Part shown: positions 7,208 to 11,986 of the stretch, in pieces | Layout of the letters: the number at the start of each line of letters is the position of its first letter | Numbering within the stretch: the first letter of the stretch is position 1 | Source of the DNA: Candidatus Bipolaricaulota bacterium | GTDB taxonomy: Bacteria; Bipolaricaulota; Bipolaricaulia; Bipolaricaulales; Bipolaricaulaceae | Reading direction: 5' to 3' | DNA: 11,986 nt | NCBI GenBank assembly: GCA_014360945.1 | Contig: JACIWM010000034.1 | Span: 1-11,986 of the forward strand | Notes under the pieces: generated by a model | The model's input: the letters and a program-made list of their open reading frames with translations, nothing else | The model's database searches: none | Told to the model about the DNA's origin: nothing | Position numbers and translations under genes: made by a program

Positions 7208-7277
7208 AAGCTAGCAAAGGCGTGATTTTTATAGACCCTTCAAGGTCGTGCTTGTGAAAATTTCCACCGAGGACAAA

Positions 7278-8294
7278 CTATCCTTGATTGGAGTAGCTGT
7301 TTTTTATTTTTAGTAATTCTTTTTTTATCGCCTTTGCCATTTGCTTGGTCGTGTGTTTTCCTCCGAGGTCTGGGGTTTTTATTCCTTTTTTCAGGGTTTT
7401 TTTGAGGGCTTTTTCTATTAGTGTGGCTTCTTTGTTCTTGTTTAGGTGTTTTAGCATTAGTGTTGTTGATAGTATCATTGCTGTGGGGTTTGCTATGTTT
7501 TTTCCGGCTATTTTGGGCGCTGATCCGTGCACTGGTTCGAATATTCCGGTTTTTTGGCCGATGTTGGCTGATGGTGCCACTCCTAGTCCTCCTACTAGTG
7601 CTGCTGCCTCGTCTGATAGTATGTCTCCGAACATGTTTGTTGTTACAATGGTTTCGAAGTCTTCTGGTTTTCTGATGAGGTACATTGCCATGGCATCAAC
7701 ATAAAAATCTTCGGCTTCTATCCCTGGATAGTCTTTTGAAACTTTGTAAAATTCTTCCCTGAAAATACCATCAGTCTTTTTAAGAACATTGGCTTTATGC
7801 ACAGCCGTTACTTTCCCCCGATTTTCTTTCAAGGCATAATCAAAAGCAAACTTGCAAATACGCTCACAAGCCCGACGAGTAATAACACGCTTGGCAACAG
7901 CACCCTCACTCGTATACTCCTCCAAACCAACATACAAATCCTCAGTATTCTCACGAACAATAACAAAATCCAAACCAGAAAACAAACCACCAACACCAGG
8001 CAAAGACTTAACAGGCCTCAAATTAACAAACAAATCCAACTCACGCCTGAGTGTTATTATTGCACTTTTTTCCCCGGGTACTGTTGTAACTGCACCAAAT
8101 AGTGTTGCATCAGATTTTTTTACAAGTTTTATTGTTTCTTCGGGTATTGTGTCCCCATATTTTTGGAAGCATTCATGGCCAGCCTCTGCAAATTCGTATT
8201 CGAAATCTAGGTTTAATGCGTTTAGTACCATGAGGGCTGCTTCCATCACTTCTTTTCCTATTCCATCACCTGGGATGACAACTATCTTTTTCAT
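7278..8294 (-). CDS. aksF: Homoisocitrate/isopropylmalate dehydrogenase family enzyme, probably AksF
   Basis: The 338-residue enzyme is an NAD(P)-dependent beta-decarboxylating dehydrogenase. AksF oxidises homoisocitrate and its longer homologues while building the 2-oxosuberate chain of coenzyme B; LeuB performs the matching leucine step. Visible: GDGIGKE (9-15), substrate arginines R83, R93 and R114, RENTEDLYVG (114-123) with Y121, K167, and metal aspartates D200, D224 and D228 at canonical spacing. RENTEDLYVG and AGHECFQKYG resemble the Methanocaldococcus AksF more than its LeuB (from memory), so AksF is preferred; LeuB remains possible. Two oddities: the NAD-specificity aspartate in HGSAPDIAG is replaced by K261, and residues 84-155 use a different codon style. 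Start: GTG 8303 is in frame but sits inside the AGGTGA ribosome site (8300-8305), so ATG 8294 is chosen. Confidence 0.85.
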   Translation of the reverse strand: MKKIVVIPGDGIGKEVMEAALMVLNALNLDFEYEFAEAGHECFQKYGDTIPEETIKLVKKSDATLFGAVTTVPGEKSAIITLRRELDLFVNLRPVKSLPGVGGLFSGLDFVIVRENTEDLYVGLEEYTSEGAVAKRVITRRACERICKFAFDYALKENRGKVTAVHKANVLKKTDGIFREEFYKVSKDYPGIEAEDFYVDAMAMYLIRKPEDFETIVTTNMFGDILSDEAAALVGGLGVAPSANIGQKTGIFEPVHGSAPKIAGKNIANPTAMILSTTLMLKHLNKNKEATLIEKALKKTLKKGIKTPDLGGKHTTKQMAKAIKKELLKIKNSYSNQG

Positions 8295-8299
8295 TGTTT

Positions 8300-8305
8300 T
8301 CACCT
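8300..8305 (-). promoter_or_regulatory. aksF ribosome-binding site deciding the start
   Basis: AGGTGA read on the minus strand is followed by 5 nt and then ATG (first base 8294). The longer in-frame GTG start at 8303 overlaps this site and is therefore unlikely to be used. Confidence 0.7.
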
Positions 8306-8372
8306 ATGATTCATAAAAATTTTAAGTTGGATAAAAAATATAATTTTTGTAGATGACCTTGGGGATGTTTAA
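8306..8372. promoter_or_regulatory. Divergent promoter region, aksF and TPR gene
   Basis: The gap between the two divergent genes is strongly AT-rich. AAATTATATTTTT on the minus strand (plus about 8335-8348) could drive aksF with a start near 8315. AAATTTTAAG (about 8316-8326) is a weaker plus-strand candidate for the TPR gene, whose GGGGATG ribosome site is at 8361-8367. Exact boxes are uncertain. Confidence 0.4.
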
Positions 8373-9254
8373 ATGATATTTTTGCTTGTATTTGGATTTT
8401 TGGATTCATTGAGAAGAGGTAAAAGAGAGGATATCAAAGAGTATAAGAGGAGGCTTGGTGAATATCAAGAGCACGAAGCCGAAACCTTAGTAGAAATTGG
8501 TGTTTTTTATCTGGAGAGGGATGAGACGGAAAAGGCTCGTGATAGGTTCATGGAGGCTCTTGAAAATTATAGGAAAGCAGGGGATGTTGAAGGTGAAGGA
8601 TATGCCCATGAACTTATCGGTGACTGTTATTTGGTTGAGAGGAATTTTGAAGCTGCATTTGAGGATTATGAAAATGCACTTAAATGTTACAGGGTTGCTA
8701 AATCCTCTCTCAAAAATGGTCTGATAGAGAAGATGAAAGAGGTTGAAATGCTAAAAGAAGCCCTCCAAGGGAAATCAAAGATTAAAGAAAGAAGTTTTCA
8801 TGAAGATGAGGCAAGCGGAGTCTCCAAAGAGGATGCTATTGAAAATATTAATGATCTAATCCAAGAATTTATAAGTTTAATGGACAAATATAATTCTTAT
8901 AAGGATATTTGTAAGGATTCTAAATATTTGAAAGACGCATTGGAATCATCAAAGTTAATCAATGACTGGGAGGATGAAGGAATCCTTCACCTTATCATGG
9001 GAGAAATTCTCTTTAGAAAAGGAGAGTATAAACAGTCCCTAGAACATTTTAGTGAAGCTTATAATATCTTCAAAGGTAGGGATAAAAAAGGGGAGGGCAT
9101 ATCCCTCTTATTGACTGGGGTGACTTCTTTTATCCTAGGTAGAGAGAGTGGAATTTATGAAATACTAAATAAAGCCATGAAAATTCTATGTGAAGTCTCA
9201 GATAAAGCCCGTAGGATAGCCTATAGTATTATAGAGGCCATTGAAACCCTCTAG
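8373..9254 (+). CDS. TPR-repeat protein
   Basis: The 293-residue protein consists largely of helical TPR-type repeats, which form protein-binding grooves; no enzymatic motif is seen. Clear units lie at about 35-68 (VEIGVFYLERDETEKARDRF), 76-109 (HELIGDCYLVERNFEAAFED) and 203-236 (LIMGEILFRKGEYKQSLEHF), with a degenerate unit near 240-273. The middle (about 110-200) is charged and helical without a clear TPR. The first ten residues are hydrophobic but too short for a membrane helix; the stretch from G8 (GFLDSLRRG) looks like the start of the soluble protein. The start is ATG 8373, five nt after GGGGATG. The HEAT-repeat gene starts 14 nt after the stop, so the two scaffolding proteins are probably co-expressed, perhaps with mdh. 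The binding partner is unknown. Confidence 0.8.
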   Translation: MIFLLVFGFLDSLRRGKREDIKEYKRRLGEYQEHEAETLVEIGVFYLERDETEKARDRFMEALENYRKAGDVEGEGYAHELIGDCYLVERNFEAAFEDYENALKCYRVAKSSLKNGLIEKMKEVEMLKEALQGKSKIKERSFHEDEASGVSKEDAIENINDLIQEFISLMDKYNSYKDICKDSKYLKDALESSKLINDWEDEGILHLIMGEILFRKGEYKQSLEHFSEAYNIFKGRDKKGEGISLLLTGVTSFILGRESGIYEILNKAMKILCEVSDKARRIAYSIIEAIETL

Positions 9255-9268
9255 GTTTGGTGAGTTTA

Positions 9269-9826
9269 ATGGAGAAAAGAGAGAATATTGAAAGGATAAT
9301 AAAAAAATTGGAAGATGAAGACGAACTTGTGAGAGTCCAGGTTATGGAATTGTTGGAGGAGATAGGTGAAGCCGCGGTGGATCCGCTTATAGAAGCGCTT
9401 TCACATCCAAACAAGCTTGTAAGGAGAGGCGCTGCCAAGATCCTTGGTAATATAAAAGATCCACGGGCCATAGAACCTCTCATAAAAGCTTTGAGTGATG
9501 ATAATAAATGGGTTCGACGGGAAGCTTCAACAGCCCTTTCCAAGATGGGTGAAAAGGCATTCAAACCATTACTCAAAGCATTGAAGGATGATGATTGGAA
9601 GGTTAGGGGCGCTGCTGCCTGGGCTATTGGCAACCTAAAGGATGAAAGAGCAGTAGACCCCCTAATAGAGCTTTTAGATGATAAGAGCGGTTTTGTTAGG
9701 AGTGGGGCTGCATGGGCCCTCCAGAATATAGGGGGTGAGAAGGCGGAGGCTGCGCTGAAAAGATTAAAAAGTGAAGGTTCTGGTTTCGCTAAGAAAGTGG
9801 CATCAGATTACCTAGATAAGAAATAA
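9269..9826 (+). CDS. HEAT-repeat (PBS-lyase-like) protein
   Basis: The 185-residue protein is built of five HEAT-like repeats of 30-31 residues plus a partial sixth. Each starts with a VR pair (V21-R22, V51-R52, V82-R83, V112-R113, V143-R144) and carries a second helix of the DPLIEAL type. Such solenoids bind proteins; although related to phycobilin-lyase repeats, no lyase function is expected in an archaeon. The start is ATG 9269, with GGTGA at 9259-9263 and 5-nt spacing; an in-frame TTG at 9257 lies before that site and is rejected. I recall, unverified, that the Methanothermobacter homologue MTH187 was described as having three HEAT-like repeats; if so this copy is longer. It sits between the TPR gene and mdh, 25 nt before the latter. 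Confidence 0.88.
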   Translation: MEKRENIERIIKKLEDEDELVRVQVMELLEEIGEAAVDPLIEALSHPNKLVRRGAAKILGNIKDPRAIEPLIKALSDDNKWVRREASTALSKMGEKAFKPLLKALKDDDWKVRGAAAWAIGNLKDERAVDPLIELLDDKSGFVRSGAAWALQNIGGEKAEAALKRLKSEGSGFAKKVASDYLDKK

Positions 9827-9851
9827 TCTCATATAGGGGGCTGATCTTCTT

Positions 9852-10838
9852 ATGAAGGTGAGTATTATAGGCTCAACTGGTAGGGTGGGTAAATCAACCG
9901 CATTATGTCTTGCCGAAGAGGAAACTGTAAGTACTTTACAGTTGATTTCAAGAGAGGAGAGTTTTGAGCGCAGTAAGGGGGAGTTATTAGATATTAGTGA
10001 TGCATTGGCGGCTAAGGGCGTTTCTGTCGACTTGGAAACTTCCTCGGATATTAAGGATGTGCGTAATTCCAAGATCATTATCATAACTGCTGGGATCCCA
10101 AGGAAACCTAACATGGAAAGGGACGATTTAGCCCATGTGAATGGTCGTATAGTGGCCACTTATGCATCTAAAATAGGGAAATTTGCACCAGATTCCATGA
10201 TACTTGTTGTGACAAATCCTGTTGATGTTATGAGTTATGTGGCCCTTAAGTATTCTGGTTTTCATCCTAGTAAGGTTTTCGGTCTTGGTAATCACCTTGA
10301 TTCCCTTAGGCTTAAGAATTATATGGCGCAGCATTTTAACGTGCATGTTAGTGAGGTTCATACAAGGGTCATAGGACAGCATGGCCCTTATATGGTGCCC
10401 CTTATAAGTTCAACATCTATTGGTGGCATACCACTTGAATATTATTCCAAGAGGGACTATTTCTCTGGTTATAAGCCTTTTGATTTAGAGGGTACTATTA
10501 AGAAGGTTATAAATGCTGGTAGTAATATTATCAGTAGGAAGGGTGCGACTGAGTATGGTCCGGCTTTTGCCGTTTCAAATATTGTTAAGACCATCTTAAA
10601 TGATGAGAAGAGGATATTGACGGTTTCAACTTTGATTGATGGTGAGATAGGAGATATAAGGGATGTTTGCCTTGGGGTCCCTGTTAAACTTGGAAAAGAT
10701 GGTATTGAGGGTATCGTACCATTTCTTATGGATGATAATGAGCGAGAAGCTTTTATTGAGGCGGCTGAGTTTGTGAAAAGTTCAACTATGGAAGTAATGC
10801 GTTTACTCGAAGAGGAAGGTTTAAAGAGGCCTAAATAA
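9852..10838 (+). CDS. mdh: Malate dehydrogenase, archaeal LDH-like type
   Basis: The 328-residue enzyme interconverts malate and oxaloacetate with NAD(P)H. The Rossmann motif is GSTGRVG (7-13). Substrate and catalytic residues are R84 and R90 of the active-site loop, N122 in TNPVD, the D150-R153 pair in LDSLR and the catalytic H177 in IGQHG. The end of the second strand reads LISRE (S33, R34) where NAD-specific enzymes carry an acidic residue, suggesting that NADP(H) can be used, as reported for one Methanothermobacter malate dehydrogenase. In this organism it would connect oxaloacetate to the incomplete reductive citric acid pathway. The start ATG 9852 is preceded by GGGGG-CTGATC (about 9836-9846). 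Codons here end mostly in T or G, unlike pdxT and argB. A T-rich stretch follows the stop. Confidence 0.95.
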   Translation: MKVSIIGSTGRVGKSTALCLAEEETVSTLQLISREESFERSKGELLDISDALAAKGVSVDLETSSDIKDVRNSKIIIITAGIPRKPNMERDDLAHVNGRIVATYASKIGKFAPDSMILVVTNPVDVMSYVALKYSGFHPSKVFGLGNHLDSLRLKNYMAQHFNVHVSEVHTRVIGQHGPYMVPLISSTSIGGIPLEYYSKRDYFSGYKPFDLEGTIKKVINAGSNIISRKGATEYGPAFAVSNIVKTILNDEKRILTVSTLIDGEIGDIRDVCLGVPVKLGKDGIEGIVPFLMDDNEREAFIEAAEFVKSSTMEVMRLLEEEGLKRPK

Positions 10839-10859
10839 TTTATTTTTCTTTCCTTTTTA
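10839..10859 (+). terminator. T-rich terminator after mdh
   Basis: Directly after the mdh stop comes a pyrimidine run of about 20 nt made almost wholly of T with a few C and A. T-tracts without hairpins are the usual archaeal terminators, and a strong promoter follows 25 bp later. Confidence 0.6.
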
Positions 10860-10882
10860 TGGGTGTTAACCCCAATGGAAAC

Positions 10883-10905
10883 CTTTATATAATTGTTCAA
10901 TTATA
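10883..10905 (+). promoter_or_regulatory. pdxT promoter with palindrome over the TATA box
   Basis: CTTTATATA at 10883-10891 is an excellent archaeal box A, preceded by purine-rich GGAAAC. Overlapping it, TATAATTG (10888-10895) and CAATTATA (10898-10905) form a perfect 8-bp inverted repeat around two bases, a good place for a dimeric repressor to block TBP. Transcription should start near 10912-10916, giving a leader of about 145 nt before pdxT. Confidence 0.65.
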
Positions 10906-10945
10906 AGTGTTTTTACGGGCAGTTTTTTGAACATTGTATAGTATG

Positions 10946-10973
10946 ATTTTTTTGTGGGTCTCCCCAAAAAAAT
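10946..10973 (+). repeat. Hairpin in the pdxT leader
   Basis: ATTTTTTT (10946-10953) pairs with AAAAAAAT (10966-10973); inside, G10954 and GGG (10956-10958) pair with CCCC with one bulged T, leaving a TCT loop. The 28-nt element lies in the predicted 5' leader. It may influence elongation, stability or a protein contact; no known riboswitch class is recognised. Confidence 0.5.
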
Positions 10974-11059
10974 GTGCCGGTAACCATTTTCCGGTAGTAT
11001 TATATTGGAAGAGTCAACTTAATGATAATCAAAAAAAAAAGATTCGTAAGGAGTTGCCC

Positions 11060-11662
11060 ATGATAAGGATAGGAATACTAGACCTCCAAGGAGACGTGTC
11101 AGAACACCTCGAAATGACAAAAAAGGCAATAAAAAACTTGAAAATAGAAGCAAAGGCCACAAAGGTGAAAAAAAAGGATGAAATAATATCATGCGACGCT
11201 CTGATAATCTCAGGTGGTGAAAGCACAGTCATAGGCAAGCTCATGGAAAAAGAAAACATAATAAAAACCCTAAAAAAGGAAAAAATACCAATAATGGGCA
11301 CCTGCGCTGGGATGATACTCCTGGCAAAGGAAACAGACCATAAACAACCCCTCCTAGGTATTATGGACATGAAAGTGCAAAGAAACGCCTTCGGAAGGCA
11401 AAAAGAATCATTCGAAGAAAAAATAAGAATACTAGGCAAAGAATTCCATGGTATATTCATAAGAGCGCCAGCAGTCACCAGAACTGGGCCAGGAGTAAAA
11501 ATCCTCTCAAAACTCAACGACAAAATAATAGCAGTAAAACAAGGAAAAAACATCGCATTAGCATTCCATCCAGAACTAGGCAACAACACCCTAATCCACG
11601 AACATTTCATAAAGGAGGTACAAAATGTGCGGAATAGCCGGGATAGTATACAAGGACGGTAA
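11060..11662 (+). CDS. pdxT: Pyridoxal 5'-phosphate synthase glutaminase subunit PdxT
   Basis: PdxT hydrolyses glutamine and channels ammonia to PdxS, which makes pyridoxal phosphate from ribose 5-phosphate and glyceraldehyde 3-phosphate. The 200-residue product has the class I glutaminase triad C82 (MGTCAGM), H170 and E172 (FHPEL), plus the PdxT-specific LDLQGDVSEH, GGESTVIGKL (52-61) and RNAFGRQ (108-114). The start is ATG 11060, with AAGGAG at 11048-11053; the frame stays open 42 codons upstream but without family similarity. The last 38 nt overlap the next gene. No pdxS is visible in the window. Its neighbour is another glutamine-using enzyme, so both may respond to nitrogen supply (inference). 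HisH is excluded by the RNAFGRQ and GGEST motifs. The coding strand is markedly A-rich. Confidence 0.94.
   Translation: MIRIGILDLQGDVSEHLEMTKKAIKNLKIEAKATKVKKKDEIISCDALIISGGESTVIGKLMEKENIIKTLKKEKIPIMGTCAGMILLAKETDHKQPLLGIMDMKVQRNAFGRQKESFEEKIRILGKEFHGIFIRAPAVTRTGPGVKILSKLNDKIIAVKQGKNIALAFHPELGNNTLIHEHFIKEVQNVRNSRDSIQGR
11611..11620 (+). promoter_or_regulatory. Ribosome-binding site of the glutaminase gene inside pdxT
   Basis: AAAGGAGGTA is a near-ideal Shine-Dalgarno sequence, 5 nt before ATG 11625 and wholly within the pdxT reading frame. It lets ribosomes start the second gene while pdxT is still being translated. Confidence 0.8.
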
Positions 11663-11986
11663 ACTCCACCCAGCAGGAAGAGACATGACAAAGATGCTCC
11701 ACGCACTACAACACAGAGGCCCAGACTCAGCAGGCTTTTCAATCTACGGGGGGCTAAAACTAGCCAAAGACGAATACCTACTCAACATAGAAATCAAAGA
11801 AAAAAAAGACATACTAAACAAAGTCAAAGATACAATAGAGGCCACCACAAGGATAAAATCGGAAGAAAAAATACAATCCGTGGAAAACTACATAATATAC
11901 CGTTGCAAGATAAGCCTCGACTCATTCTCCCAACTAAAACCCCTAATAACAGAAATAGACAAAATAGAAGACGTCACAGTACTAAA
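11625..11986 (+). CDS. Class II glutamine amidotransferase, archaeal glutamate-synthase type (partial)
   Basis: The first 120 codons of a gene cut by the window edge. After removal of Met1, Cys2 (MCGIAGIVYK) is the N-terminal nucleophile that releases ammonia from glutamine, and ALQHRGPDSAGFS (about 27-39) is the matching glutamine-binding block. From about residue 43 the sequence (KLAKDEYLLNIEIK, then YIIYRCKISLDSFSQL) resembles the stand-alone glutaminase subunit of archaeal glutamate synthases rather than PurF, GlmS or AsnB, but the truncation leaves this open. The remaining synthase subunits would be expected downstream. The gene starts 38 nt before the end of pdxT in another frame, implying translational coupling. 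Its A- and C-ending codons match those of pdxT. Confidence 0.8.
   Translation, partial: MCGIAGIVYKDGKLHPAGRDMTKMLHALQHRGPDSAGFSIYGGLKLAKDEYLLNIEIKEKKDILNKVKDTIEATTRIKSEEKIQSVENYIIYRCKISLDSFSQLKPLITEIDKIEDVTVL

Larger units (their letters stand above)
6716..7277. other. 562-bp non-coding stretch between acyltransferase and aksF genes
   Basis: I find no convincing gene in this stretch on either strand. It is AT-rich and holds a near-identical 29-bp direct repeat pair (6766-6794, 6829-6857), TATA-like sequences that could serve the minus-strand acyltransferase gene (ATTTATAAAACATT and TTTATATACT read on the minus strand, plus positions about 6850-6873), T-tracts on the plus strand at about 6914-6920 and 6993-7000, an AT-only inverted repeat at 7105-7121 and a strong hairpin at 7156-7184. 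No tRNA or rRNA fold is seen. Confidence 0.6.

Noticed and set aside
7278..8294. Assignment as leucine-pathway LeuB
   Set aside because: RENTEDLYVG and other stretches fit remembered AksF sequences better, but the two families are close, so this is a preference, not proof.
7797..8316. Overlapping plus-strand open frames antisense to aksF
   Set aside because: They arise from the T/G-biased codon patch in aksF, which removes stop codons on the other strand; no family similarity or ribosome site.
10876..10898. NrpR nitrogen-repressor operator upstream of pdxT
   Set aside because: GGAA occurs at 10878-10881 but no TTCC follows after six bases.
10934..11059. 42-codon N-terminal extension of pdxT
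   Set aside because: PdxT proteins begin at MIRIGILDLQGD-like sequence, and ATG 11060 has a well-spaced AAGGAG; the upstream segment has hairpin and A-tract features of a leader.
1..11986. tRNA, rRNA, transposase or complete CRISPR-cas locus
   Set aside because: No tRNA cloverleaf with TTCRA arm, rRNA core, transposase frame or multi-unit repeat array was found on reading both strands.

Overview
The window looks like chromosomal DNA of a thermophilic, hydrogenotrophic methanogen of the order Methanobacteriales, most likely Methanothermobacter or a close relative. The evidence is archaeal-type gene content (an AksF-like homoisocitrate dehydrogenase of the coenzyme B pathway, an LDH-like archaeal malate dehydrogenase), box-A promoters, Shine-Dalgarno sites of the GGAGGTGATC type, GTG and TTG starts, heavy use of ATA and AGA/AGG codons, and moderate AT richness. 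From memory and unchecked, the gene order argJ-argB-aksF-HEAT-mdh-pdxT-glutaminase matches the MTH180-MTH191 stretch of M. thermautotrophicus.

Layout. (1) Positions 3-2989 hold a tightly packed plus-strand cluster: a calcineurin-like metallophosphoesterase, a NYN/PIN-type ribonuclease whose C-terminal domain is tandemly duplicated, and a membrane-anchored protein with two nucleotidyl-cyclase/GGDEF-like palm domains, only the second of which keeps a GGDD motif. (2) A small predicted surface protein rich in N-glycosylation sequons precedes argJ and argB, two consecutive arginine-biosynthesis steps (positions 3068-5431). (3) A minus-strand acyltransferase-3 membrane protein and a 562-bp non-coding stretch follow. 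That stretch contains a near-identical 29-bp repeat pair and a strong hairpin; the region looks like an accessory insertion. (4) aksF lies on the minus strand (7278-8294), divergent from a plus-strand TPR gene, a HEAT-repeat gene and mdh (8373-10838). (5) A strong promoter with a palindrome over its TATA box, and a long structured leader, precede pdxT. The pdxT gene overlaps by 38 nt a class II glutaminase gene of the archaeal glutamate synthase type, which runs off the right edge.

How the genes fit together. Most of the window is amino-acid and cofactor anabolism: arginine, coenzyme B, malate/oxaloacetate, pyridoxal phosphate and glutamate. The least understood and most interesting part is the first cluster, where a possible nucleotide-making or nucleotide-sensing membrane enzyme, a ribonuclease and a phosphoesterase appear to be co-transcribed. 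The second striking feature is an abrupt, synonymous switch of codon style inside aksF.
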